DNA from: JAFDZW01 sp035632315
GTDB lineage: Bacteria; Bacteroidota; Ignavibacteria; Palsa-1295
DNA: 64,000 nucleotides
Assembly: GCA_035632315.1 (NCBI GenBank)
Contig: DASQGZ010000022.1
Location: forward strand, 1 to 64,000
Direction: 5' to 3'
Part shown: positions 8,267 through 16,568 of the stretch, piece after piece
Numbering within the stretch: the first letter of the stretch is position 1
Layout of the letters: the number at the start of each line of letters is the position of its first letter
Made by a program: the position numbers and the translations under genes
Notes under the pieces: generated by a model
Databases searched by the model: none
The model's input: only the letters and a program-made list of their open reading frames with translations
Told to the model about the DNA's origin: nothing

Positions 8267-9205
8267 ATGGCTGAAAAGATATCAATGCCGATCCGACAGA
8301 CGCTCTTCGTTCTTGCCGTTATTTTTTGTTTTACGCCGTTCGCTTCGCCACCGGTTTCACTGGCGCTCGGCCTTGTGATCGCGCTGACGCTCGGGCATCC
8401 GTTCCCGAAGTACAACAGCAAAGCGACAAAGATATTATTACAAGTGTCAGTCGTCGGATTAGGGTTCGGGATGAATCTTGCTTCTGTGCTCGAAGCAGGC
8501 CGCTCCGGAATTCTCTTCACGATCGCCACGATCTTCGGTACGCTCACGCTCGGATATTTCATTGGCAGGTGGCTTGGCATTGAGCGAAAAATTTCGCATC
8601 TGATTTCAAGCGGCACGGCGATCTGCGGCGGCAGTGCGATCGCTGCGGTCGGCCCGGTGATCGAAGCCGACGAAAAAGAAATGTCCGTCGCACTCGGTAC
8701 GGTTTTTATTTTAAATTCGGTCGCACTCTTTATTTTTCCGTTGATCGGTTCGCTGCTGCATTTATCACAAACACAGTTCGGCATTTGGGCGGCGATCGCG
8801 ATCCACGATACGAGTTCAGTCGTCGGTGCGGCGGCAAAATATGGTGATGAAGCCCTCAAGATTGCAACAACCGTCAAGCTTGCCCGAGCGCTGTGGATCA
8901 TTCCGCTGGCTCTTGCGACGTCATTCGTCTTTAAGAGCAAATCGAAAAAGATCAATATTCCGTATTTTATTTTTTTGTTCGTCATCGCATCGGTCATTCG
9001 AACGTATGTTCCGCTCGACGTCAACATTTACAATGGATTAACAACGATCGCAAAAACAGGCCTTGTCCTGACACTGTTTCTGATCGGCGCAGGGTTGTCG
9101 CGCTCGACGCTTCGCTCTGTCGGAGTCAAGCCGTTCATCGAAGGCATTCTGTTGTGGATCGTGATCGGTTCGGTCTCGCTCTGGGCAGTGACGGGGTTGG
9201 TGTGA
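8267..9205 (+). CDS. YeiH-type putative sulfate exporter family membrane protein (UPF0324)
   Basis: A 312-residue inner-membrane protein with about ten hydrophobic segments. Family motifs include SVVGLGFGMNL, SSGTAICGGSAIAAVGPV (reentrant-loop-like) and AIHDTSSVVGAAAKYG followed by TTVKLARALWIIP, all characteristic of YeiH/UPF0324. Members are annotated as putative sulfate or anion exporters, but substrate evidence is thin. It stands alone between a helical protein and the E1 gene, so the neighbours do not define a substrate. Start ATG at 8267. Confidence 0.88.
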   Translation: MAEKISMPIRQTLFVLAVIFCFTPFASPPVSLALGLVIALTLGHPFPKYNSKATKILLQVSVVGLGFGMNLASVLEAGRSGILFTIATIFGTLTLGYFIGRWLGIERKISHLISSGTAICGGSAIAAVGPVIEADEKEMSVALGTVFILNSVALFIFPLIGSLLHLSQTQFGIWAAIAIHDTSSVVGAAAKYGDEALKIATTVKLARALWIIPLALATSFVFKSKSKKINIPYFIFLFVIASVIRTYVPLDVNIYNGLTTIAKTGLVLTLFLIGAGLSRSTLRSVGVKPFIEGILLWIVIGSVSLWAVTGLV

Positions 9206-9269
9206 GGTGGTGAGACGGAATGCCTTTCGCTATTGTTATTGTCATTCTCGAATTGTATGATCTCGTAGA

Positions 9270-11726
9270 ATGGCAAAAAAGACGACGACAGTAAAGATCA
9301 CAAAACAATCTGTAGCAGCGACTACTTCGACGACGAAGAACGGTTCGGCGCTGCCATTTTCGAAAGAAGAGATCATCGCAGATTATCGGATCGCGCATCA
9401 GTCGCGACTTGCGAGCGTGCTTGGGCGACGCGAAGTGCTGACAGGCAAAGCAAAGTTCGGCATTTTTGGCGATGGTAAAGAAGTCCCGCAGCTTGCAATG
9501 GCACACGCATTTCGAAATGGCGACTGGCGCTCGGGTTATTACCGCGATCAGACATTTATGTTTGCGACGGGTACAAGCAGCATCCAAGAATTTTTCGCAC
9601 AGCTCTATGCACATCCCGATGTGAATGCAGAACCTGCGTCGGCGGGTCGAATGATGAACGGACATTTTGCAACACGTTCGTTGAATGAAGACGGGTCGTG
9701 GAAAGATCTGATGCAGATAAAAAATTCGTCTGCCGATATTTCACCGACGTCAGGGCAAATGCCCCGTTTGGTTGGTTTGGCATACGCTTCAAAACTCTTT
9801 AGACAAAATAAGGAGCTTTCGAAGCTCTCGAACTTCACACATCACGGCGACGAAGTCGCCTTCGGTACGATCGGCAATGCAAGTACATCGGAAGGATTAT
9901 TTTTTGAAGCCGTCAATGCCGCCGGCGTACTGAAAATTCCGATGGTGCTTTCGGTGTGGGACGATGGGTACGGTATTTCAGTGCCGGCATTGTATCAGAC
10001 GACAAAACAATCTATTTCGAAAATTCTCGACGGTTTCCGCGAAGAACACGGCGACGGATATATTATTCGCGTAGTCAACGGCTGGGATTATCCTGCACTC
10101 TGCACTGCATATTCCGACGTTGTCAGCGATGTTCGCAAGCGGCATATTCCGGCGCTCTTGCATATCACCGAACTCACACAACCGCTTGGGCACTCGACGT
10201 CGGGCTCGCATGAACGCTACAAATCGAAAGAGCGGTTGAAATGGGAAGAAGAATTTGATTGTGTGCGCAAAATGCGCGAGTGGATGATCGCTTCGAACAT
10301 CGCACCGAGCTCCAAGCTCGATGCGATCGACAAAGAAGACGACGAGATCGTCTCTGAAGCAAAAGCAAAAGCGTGGGAAGCATTTCTTGCGCCGATCGAA
10401 AAAGACAGAGTGTATGTCGCCGGCGTTCTTGCTGAACTTTCTTCCGAGTGCTCGCTTGGCGCCGATGTGGAAAAAACGAAACAAGAACTCGAAGCGATTC
10501 GCGAACCATTACACAGAGATGTGATCGAAGCCGCGCGCAAAGGGATCCGCTTTGCAAATATCGAGCACGCGCAAGCAAAAGAAAAACTTGGCAGCTGGGT
10601 CGCTGAACGCGTCGCCCGCGCCGACCGTGAGTACAGCTCGCATTTGTATAGCGAATCGGCAGAATCGGCATTAACCGTAAAAGAGGTCAAGCCGAAATTT
10701 TCTGATTCGTCGACACTGTTGAATGGCAGTGAGATCATGCGTGCTTGTTTCGATGCAGCGTTCGCACGCGATCTTAAAATATTTGCGATCGGCGAAGACA
10801 TCGGCAAGATCGGCGATGTGAACAAAGGCCTCGACGGCATTCAGGAAAAATACGGAGAGATTCGCATCACCGATACCGGAATTCGCGAAGCAACGATCGC
10901 CGGACAAGCGATCGGCGCAGCAATGCGCGGACTGCGCCCGATCGCAGAAATTCAGTATCTCGATTATCTGCTCTTTGCATTGCAAACGTTATCCGACGAT
11001 CTTGCAACGCTTCGCTGGCGCACGTTCGGCGGGCAGAAAGCGCCGGTGATCATTCGCACGCGCGGGCATCGGCTCGAAGGTGTTTGGCATAGCGGTTCGC
11101 CTATGTCAATGATCCTCGGTTCGCTGCGCGGGATGTATATTCTCACTCCGCGCAATATGACGCAAGCTGCCGGATTTTATAATACGATGCTTCGCTCCGA
11201 CGATCCGGCACTCATCATCGAAGTGCTCAACGGTTATCGGCTCAAAGAAAAATTGCCGGATAACATCGGCGAGTTCACCGTGCCACTCGGCGTCCCGGAA
11301 ATCTTACAAGAGGGCAGTGATGTAACGCTCGTTACGTACGGGGCATGCTGCCGGATCGCGCAAGATGCCGTGAGTGAGTTGCAAAAATTCGGTATCTCCG
11401 TAGAGCTGATCGATGTGCAGAGTCTTATGCCATTTGATATTAACGGCATCATCGGCAAGTCGCTTGCAAAAACAAATCGCATTGTCTTTCTCGATGAAGA
11501 TGTACCAGGCGGTGCAACGGCGTATATGATGCAAGAAGTGTTGGAAAAACAATCCGGCTACCGGTCTCTCGATTCTGCTCCGCTCGCGATCACTGCAAAA
11601 GCGCACCGCCCGGCATACGGCTCCGACGGCGATTATTTCTCGAAGCCTAATGCCGACGACATTTTTCAAGCCGTCTACGAACTGATGAGCGAATCCGATC
11701 CGAAGCGCTATCCGATGTTTTGGTAA
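9270..11726 (+). CDS. Fused alpha-beta 2-oxoacid dehydrogenase E1 component (TPP-dependent)
   Basis: A thiamine-diphosphate decarboxylase of the branched-chain/pyruvate dehydrogenase E1 type. Residues 30-430 or so match E1 alpha: YRDQTFMFATG, GRMMNGHFATR, SGQMPRLVGLAYASK, then the TPP region GTIGNASTSEG...VWDDGYGIS. Residues 480-818 match E1 beta: IFAIGEDIGKIGDVNKG, DTGIREATIAGQAIGAAMRG, the transketolase central and C-terminal domains, and VFLDEDVPGGATAYMM. At 818 residues it is a single-chain fusion of subunits often encoded by two genes, a form known in Bacteroidota. The first 25 residues are a Lys/Thr-rich low-complexity lead. E2 and E3 are not in the window, so the oxoacid substrate cannot be decided. 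Confidence 0.9.
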   Translation: MAKKTTTVKITKQSVAATTSTTKNGSALPFSKEEIIADYRIAHQSRLASVLGRREVLTGKAKFGIFGDGKEVPQLAMAHAFRNGDWRSGYYRDQTFMFATGTSSIQEFFAQLYAHPDVNAEPASAGRMMNGHFATRSLNEDGSWKDLMQIKNSSADISPTSGQMPRLVGLAYASKLFRQNKELSKLSNFTHHGDEVAFGTIGNASTSEGLFFEAVNAAGVLKIPMVLSVWDDGYGISVPALYQTTKQSISKILDGFREEHGDGYIIRVVNGWDYPALCTAYSDVVSDVRKRHIPALLHITELTQPLGHSTSGSHERYKSKERLKWEEEFDCVRKMREWMIASNIAPSSKLDAIDKEDDEIVSEAKAKAWEAFLAPIEKDRVYVAGVLAELSSECSLGADVEKTKQELEAIREPLHRDVIEAARKGIRFANIEHAQAKEKLGSWVAERVARADREYSSHLYSESAESALTVKEVKPKFSDSSTLLNGSEIMRACFDAAFARDLKIFAIGEDIGKIGDVNKGLDGIQEKYGEIRITDTGIREATIAGQAIGAAMRGLRPIAEIQYLDYLLFALQTLSDDLATLRWRTFGGQKAPVIIRTRGHRLEGVWHSGSPMSMILGSLRGMYILTPRNMTQAAGFYNTMLRSDDPALIIEVLNGYRLKEKLPDNIGEFTVPLGVPEILQEGSDVTLVTYGACCRIAQDAVSELQKFGISVELIDVQSLMPFDINGIIGKSLAKTNRIVFLDEDVPGGATAYMMQEVLEKQSGYRSLDSAPLAITAKAHRPAYGSDGDYFSKPNADDIFQAVYELMSESDPKRYPMFW

Positions 11727-11740
11727 GTAATTTGTTCGCA

Positions 11741-12472
11741 ATGTCAAAAGAGTCCGAACATCAAGTAGCATTCGAGTGGGGAAGTCGTGGGCTTATACAT
11801 CTGTTGCCACAAAGCGATGTAATTATTATAGTAGATGTTCTTTCATTCTCGACATGTGTTGATATTGCAGTTTCGCAAGGTGCTTCAGTTTACCCATATC
11901 GATGGAAAGACGACAGCGCCAATACATATGCACAGAAAATTGAAGGATACCTCGCCGTTGTAAGAAATCCTTTAGCACAATTTTCACTTTCGCCGCAATC
12001 GATGTTCAAATTGAAAGCAAGCGAACGAATAGTGCTTGCGTCACCAAATGGCGCTGAGTTGTCATTATTACAGTCAAGTATTCCTGTTTACACAGCATGT
12101 CTGCGTAATGCCGCTTCTGTTGCGCAAGGTGTAAGAGAGATGTATGGTCGAATTGGTATTGTCGCGGCAGGTGAACGTTGGGAAGACAATTCATTACGAC
12201 CTGCCATCGAGGACTTTCTTGGTGCAGGTGCAGTCATTCATTCGCTTAGCGGATTCCTTTCTCCTGAAGCAGAGATGGCAAAAAACGCATTTACTAGTAG
12301 TCGAGAAAATCTATTTGAAATTTTATTTAATTCAATCTCAGGCCGCGAGTTAATCGAGCGCGGCTATGAGGAAGATGTCCGAATAGCTTCCGAGTTAAAT
12401 ATTAGTAATAGCGTACCTCAGCTCACCGAAAAAAATTGTTTTAAAAATAAAGCACTTATTTTCCCTCAATGA
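11741..12472 (+). CDS. 2-phosphosulfolactate phosphatase family protein (ComB-like)
   Basis: A 243-residue protein of the ComB family, which hydrolyses 2-phospho-3-sulfolactate to sulfolactate in coenzyme M biosynthesis; many bacterial members have no assigned pathway. Family features are the strand IIIVDVLSFSTCVD (in place of the archaeal VDVLRAS), ASPNGAEL, and CLRNAASVAQGV followed by IGIVAAGERW. The ATG at 11741 is 14 bases after the E1 stop; an upstream TTG frame overlapping the E1 end is less likely. Codons are clearly AT-richer than in the preceding gene, suggesting transfer. No comA or comC is nearby. Family is confident; substrate is uncertain. Confidence 0.85.
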   Translation: MSKESEHQVAFEWGSRGLIHLLPQSDVIIIVDVLSFSTCVDIAVSQGASVYPYRWKDDSANTYAQKIEGYLAVVRNPLAQFSLSPQSMFKLKASERIVLASPNGAELSLLQSSIPVYTACLRNAASVAQGVREMYGRIGIVAAGERWEDNSLRPAIEDFLGAGAVIHSLSGFLSPEAEMAKNAFTSSRENLFEILFNSISGRELIERGYEEDVRIASELNISNSVPQLTEKNCFKNKALIFPQ

Positions 12473-12683
12473 TTATCTGGAGTGCAAGTTGTAATTTCCC
12501 CGGTTCCGGTTGTGTCTTTAATAGTGTCTCGTCGAATGTAAGACTATGAAAAAAAAGATTACTCGGACTCGTCCTGCTTTGATTCTGCCTCCATAGCTTA
12601 TCGGGATGAAGGGCGGCATCAACTCATTCACGACGATCTACAATTTTCTCGGCTCTCAACAGATCACACTCCAGAAAATGCCG
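12473..12683. other. Intergenic region with possible decayed coding remnant
   Basis: 211 bp between convergent genes. An ATG followed by a lysine run at about 12547 opens like a signal peptide, but it is stopped or shifted within 20 codons. A second short frame from about 12607 (MKGGINSFTTIYNF) runs antisense into the neighbour. No Shine-Dalgarno or promoter is obvious, and no intact gene is supported. Confidence 0.3.
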
Positions 12684-14207
12684 TTAATGTTGAACGATCA
12701 GCACTCGTTCTTCGGCTGCGAGAAGACAATGATATACGCCGGACGGCAAATTCTCCGATGAGATATTCATCTCTTTTGCATTTGGCAAAAGAATAGTTCT
12801 ATACACTTCGCGTCCGAGCAAATCGATCATCCGAACGAGCGACGGTGCTGTTATCGAATATGAAATTCTGATCTCGCCCGATGCAGGGTTCGGATACAAG
12901 GAGAACGTCAGAGTGCTATGAACAGTCGAAACACTTGCCGAAGTGAGCGGCATTGTTTCTCGTGAGAAAAAAATATCTGCCGGATCGCTGCCGTTCTGTG
13001 CTTGCCACGATAAATACCGTGTGCCGTCGTTTGCAAAGAGAACCGTACCAAACCCCGCACCGCCGCCTGTCGGCGCCGGACGATTATTGACGAGCCGGGT
13101 TGCTGTAAGATCGTTCGAGAGAATATATCGCAAGCCGTAGTTCGTCGATTGATAGACAATGGCGCGATATGTTCCATGATCGAATAATGCGATGTCAGGA
13201 TAATTCGACATCTGCGATCCGTCGGCGTCGAACGCGATATTTTGGGGTGTGACGGTCGAGCCGTTCGGTACGTACGCGTAATATGTATGTGAGACGCCAT
13301 TCGAATCGTCTCGCGCATCACGCCAAACTATGTGCGCGCCTTCGCTGTCATCGAGCGTCAGGTTCGGTCCGGAAACGGGGCAGGCGTTGATGTTCCAATC
13401 GCCGGTCATAATTTTCAGGGCAGGTTCGAACGTCGTGCCGCCATCGTTCGAACGTTCGAGCCACATATCGCGGATGTCGTTTACACCGTTCGGAATATCT
13501 GAGCGAAAGACGATATATACATGGCCGTTGGGCGAAGCAGCGATCTTTTGCGAGCAGCATTCGCACGTCCCGCCGATGCCGCCGGGAAGCATATCGGTTT
13601 TTTTATTTGTCGACCACGTCTTGCCGCCGTCGCTTGATCTTGAAAAATAGAGGTGAACATTCGTAGAAGTTTTTCTCTGCACTTCGCGGGAGTCGAGCCA
13701 CGATGCGTAGAGATTATCGGACGAATCGCAGGCGATGGCTGCAAAATCCTGAGCGTATTTCGATGAATCGTCAGCGTCGCAAAGTGTGACCGGCTGCGTC
13801 CAGGTTTTTCCTGCGTCGCTCGAGCGAACATACCAAACATCCGGCTGATTATTTACGCGATTGCCGACCCAGACCATGTGCAGCGTGCCTTTGGTATCAA
13901 TGACGAATTGCGCGGTTCTCTGAAAATCGGAATTTGCATGTGCATCTGCGCAAACAGAAACTTCAGGCTCGAATGTCATTCCGCCATCGGTCGAGACATT
14001 TATATAAATTGCGCCGTTCGTATTTCCCGAGCCGCCTAGGACCCAGGCGATATAGATATTTCCGCTGCGATCGAGGTGCATCATCGGCGAGCGGTTCGCG
14101 TTCAGCGTTTTTTCGAAATTGACTCTGATCGGCGTCGAAAATATCTGTCCGAGAGCATTGACGGATGCAAAAACAAGAACACAGAGAATGAGAATGATGT
14201 GTCGCAT
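12684..14207 (-). CDS. Secreted sialidase-like (Asp-box) repeat protein with T9SS sorting domain
   Basis: A 507-residue secreted protein. The signal peptide MRHIILILCVLVFASVNALG starts at 14207. The body has Asp-box motifs typical of six-bladed sialidase-like propellers: STDGGMTF, SSDAGKTW, SSDGGKTW and SNDGGTTF. The catalytic Arg triad of true sialidases cannot be assigned by eye, so enzyme activity is not claimed. The end, SLYPNPASGEIRISYS to ENLPSGVYHCLL, is a T9SS type A sorting domain. It is the last of four minus-strand envelope genes with short gaps (39, 29 and 90 bases), probably co-transcribed. Confidence 0.8.
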   Translation of the reverse strand: MRHIILILCVLVFASVNALGQIFSTPIRVNFEKTLNANRSPMMHLDRSGNIYIAWVLGGSGNTNGAIYINVSTDGGMTFEPEVSVCADAHANSDFQRTAQFVIDTKGTLHMVWVGNRVNNQPDVWYVRSSDAGKTWTQPVTLCDADDSSKYAQDFAAIACDSSDNLYASWLDSREVQRKTSTNVHLYFSRSSDGGKTWSTNKKTDMLPGGIGGTCECCSQKIAASPNGHVYIVFRSDIPNGVNDIRDMWLERSNDGGTTFEPALKIMTGDWNINACPVSGPNLTLDDSEGAHIVWRDARDDSNGVSHTYYAYVPNGSTVTPQNIAFDADGSQMSNYPDIALFDHGTYRAIVYQSTNYGLRYILSNDLTATRLVNNRPAPTGGGAGFGTVLFANDGTRYLSWQAQNGSDPADIFFSRETMPLTSASVSTVHSTLTFSLYPNPASGEIRISYSITAPSLVRMIDLLGREVYRTILLPNAKEMNISSENLPSGVYHCLLAAEERVLIVQH

Positions 14208-14246
14208 TGCTATATTAATGTACAGCCTTTAAAACACAAATCGTGC

Positions 14247-15176
14247 TTAGTAGTTACAGAGCATCAGTTTCGATTGCGTCGGGTCGATAATGACAGCACG
14301 GAATCTGCTAATAAAATCCATCGCGACCGTACCCATAACCGTGACTGAAAGATCTTTGAAAATGGCAGGGAGATTATCGATCGGGCGGCCCGGCACGAGT
14401 TTCGCAAGATCGGTGCCGCCGAGTTCGAATTTTGTCAGCTTAATGCCGGCATACGGATCGATCTTACCGTGAACCGAATCGTCATATAGTGCTTGATTGA
14501 TCTTGCGCTTGATCTCACCGGGGATCGCTTGCTCATAGACAACCGATTGCCGGTCGGCAAGCGAAAGATGCCAACGGCCTGCTTTGAGTGGCGCGGCATC
14601 AGCTTCGAGCCAGATCGTTGGAAATTGGCAGTGGCAATAGTTGAGTATGACGTCGTCGAAGTAGGGTACATGGATCACTTCGGAAGTCTCTATTTTTTTC
14701 GTATATGTCGGCGCAGGATCGAGCGCATATAATGAGAATGTGTTGGCGGCAAAATTAATGACGGTTACATATTGCCTGAGCACACCATAGCCAATGACGC
14801 CGAAGAACGATTCGTCCGCTTTTTTGAAATTGCCTTTTGCTAAACTTGGCGCAAGTTTCCAGACGAGCGTTCGCTGCGGGGTTGCAGGAATATAGAACGA
14901 CTGTGTGCCAAGCCGCGTCTCCGCGGAATCGTTCGGAAGGTAGCTCCCGTCGTTCGAGGCGCGCGGATCGATGAGAAAACTTTTTGCGACAGTATCGGGT
15001 GTGCCGTCGAGGAGCGTATCGGCGACCGGGACGCTCACGAAGAGAAACCCGTTCTTGAAATGCATCGGAAAGCGCGCAATAAGATCACCGTGCGAAATAT
15101 ATTTATCGTCGCCCGTTTTTGCCATTGCGGCAGACGAGATAACTACAAATGCGAGGATCGCAAGAAGACGATTCAT
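14247..15176 (-). CDS. Aspartic-protease-like secreted protein with degenerate active sites
   Basis: A 309-residue exported protein; the signal peptide (MNRLLAILAFVVISSAAMA) is clear. The pattern is that of a two-lobe retropepsin/pepsin fold. Lobe 1 has FLIDPRASN at about residues 68-75, where active proteases have a D-T-G-A/S sequence, and the partner strand FFGVIGYGVLRQYVTVINF. Lobe 2 has LSLADRQSVVY around residue 208, then VMGTVAMDFISRFRAVIID at the end. So DTG is replaced by DPR and DRQ, and proteolysis is unlikely. It may bind a peptide or a partner at the surface. It lies between a lipoprotein and an Asp-box secreted protein. The fold assignment is mine and tentative. Confidence 0.55.
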   Translation of the reverse strand: MNRLLAILAFVVISSAAMAKTGDDKYISHGDLIARFPMHFKNGFLFVSVPVADTLLDGTPDTVAKSFLIDPRASNDGSYLPNDSAETRLGTQSFYIPATPQRTLVWKLAPSLAKGNFKKADESFFGVIGYGVLRQYVTVINFAANTFSLYALDPAPTYTKKIETSEVIHVPYFDDVILNYCHCQFPTIWLEADAAPLKAGRWHLSLADRQSVVYEQAIPGEIKRKINQALYDDSVHGKIDPYAGIKLTKFELGGTDLAKLVPGRPIDNLPAIFKDLSVTVMGTVAMDFISRFRAVIIDPTQSKLMLCNY

Positions 15177-15205
15177 TCTGAAAATATTTATACGTGATGT
15201 ACTAT

Positions 15206-15673
15206 TTAATTTGCTTCAATAGATAAAAGTTCGGAGTTGATATAGACGCGGTTCTGGGCATCGTTTTCTATACGAAGAGTCACGAAGTACAGTCCGGCGC
15301 GAAGCTGCTGGCCGGCGGAATTTTGCGGCTTCCAGGAGCCAGAGAAACTGCCGCCACCGAGCAGCTCGTCTTTGAAGACAACGACCGAATCGCCAAGCGG
15401 GTTTTGCACGAGCAGTACCACTGTCGCCGTGTCCTTGAGCGAAAAGAATATATTGATCGTCGTATCGCCGAGAACCAGATTGAACGGGTTCGGAAACACC
15501 GGCGCCAGTGAATCCGGTAATCCGGAATTTCCCTGAATATGAAAATTATCTTTTATGGACTTCACCATTGGATGAATGTGCGTATCCGATGGCGAGGATG
15601 TAGTCGGATTACACGAACCAATAAATAGGCTAGCAGCAAGAACACAAAGTATTCCGATCGGAAGTTTTTGCAT
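15206..15673 (-). CDS. Lipoprotein with FlgD-Ig / sorting-domain-like module
   Basis: A 155-residue lipoprotein. The signal peptide ends in a lipobox, LFIGSC, with the cysteine near residue 21. The rest resembles the compact Ig-like module of FlgD and T9SS sorting domains: APVFPNPFNLVLGD, then IFFSLKDTATVVLLVQNPLG, then LRAGLYFVTLRI. Unlike cargo, it consists of little more than that module behind a lipid anchor. Function is unknown; it may be a cell-surface anchor or a chaperone-like partner. The following gene starts 29 bases downstream. Confidence 0.65.
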   Translation of the reverse strand: MQKLPIGILCVLAASLFIGSCNPTTSSPSDTHIHPMVKSIKDNFHIQGNSGLPDSLAPVFPNPFNLVLGDTTINIFFSLKDTATVVLLVQNPLGDSVVVFKDELLGGGSFSGSWKPQNSAGQQLRAGLYFVTLRIENDAQNRVYINSELLSIEAN

Positions 15674-15763
15674 AACGTATTATAGCTTAAATGAAGCTGT
15701 GATGACGAAGAGATGAAAGAGGGGTTTCATTTTTCCTATTTAGAAATACAACTTTTTATCTGT

Positions 15764-16462
15764 TTAATAAATCGCATATCGAAATCCGATGCCGAGGGAA
15801 ACGCCGCCGGCATCGCCGAGTCCGCCGGTGCTCACCGGATCGGCAAAATATACACCGACGCGAAGCCCGCCATAGAGCGACGAGCTGTTATTAAACGGGT
15901 ATTCGATGCCGAGGCCAAGCGCGATCCCGATGTTATAATAATTCTTCGAGGCTTGCGCAGTTACAGGCGATGTCCCGTCGCGCGTTTGCGAGAGCGAGCC
16001 GGATGCAACACTATTGACGAGCAAGAGCCCAGCGCTGCCGTATAGGCGCAGATCGTTCGGGTGCGGTTTTTCGAGATACGCTCGAATACCCGGTGTGATC
16101 TCGAGCTGAGTAATACGAAAGTCAGAGAGTAGTTCGGCAGTACGGCGGCGATACCGAAGTTCGATCGAACTCGTGAGCGACTCATTCAATGGGAAACCAA
16201 GCGATGCCGCCCATTCGACCGGCAATCCGAGCAGGCTCGACTTATAGTTGAGGCGATAACTTTGATCGAACGGAATGAACCCTGCGCCGTCGAGCGTCAC
16301 GACGAATTGCGGCAGCGGTATTGTCGGCTCCTGTTGCCCGAATACCGGATGCGCTGCGCATAGGAGCAACACCGTCATAATACAGGAGCGTACCCTTCCG
16401 CGCAAACGGGAAACTTTCCGCCTATAGTTTGTTCTATAGTTTGCTTTCGTATATTTCGTCAT
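15764..16462 (-). CDS. Outer-membrane beta-barrel protein
   Basis: About 232 residues. The start is ambiguous: ATG at 16462 (MTKYTKANYRTNY) or 16489; both give an unusually long basic N-region before the hydrophobic core IMTVLLLCAAHPVFGQ. The mature part alternates beta strands with glycine-rich turns (LRLYGSAGLLLVNS, IGIALGLGIEYPF, LYGGLRVGVYFAD) and ends GIGFRYAIY, with a terminal aromatic residue, as expected for an 8- to 10-strand outer-membrane barrel. It is the first gene of the minus-strand envelope cluster 16.5-12.7 kb. Confidence 0.65.
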   Translation of the reverse strand: MTKYTKANYRTNYRRKVSRLRGRVRSCIMTVLLLCAAHPVFGQQEPTIPLPQFVVTLDGAGFIPFDQSYRLNYKSSLLGLPVEWAASLGFPLNESLTSSIELRYRRRTAELLSDFRITQLEITPGIRAYLEKPHPNDLRLYGSAGLLLVNSVASGSLSQTRDGTSPVTAQASKNYYNIGIALGLGIEYPFNNSSSLYGGLRVGVYFADPVSTGGLGDAGGVSLGIGFRYAIY

Positions 16463-16568
16463 TAAAATGCGCTTTAAAGGATAACGCAAGGTGAATCCGT
16501 CTCGTTACCACATTTGGCAGCGAGTCAGGACAACTGAAGCATTATAGTTAAACATCACTAATACCGTA

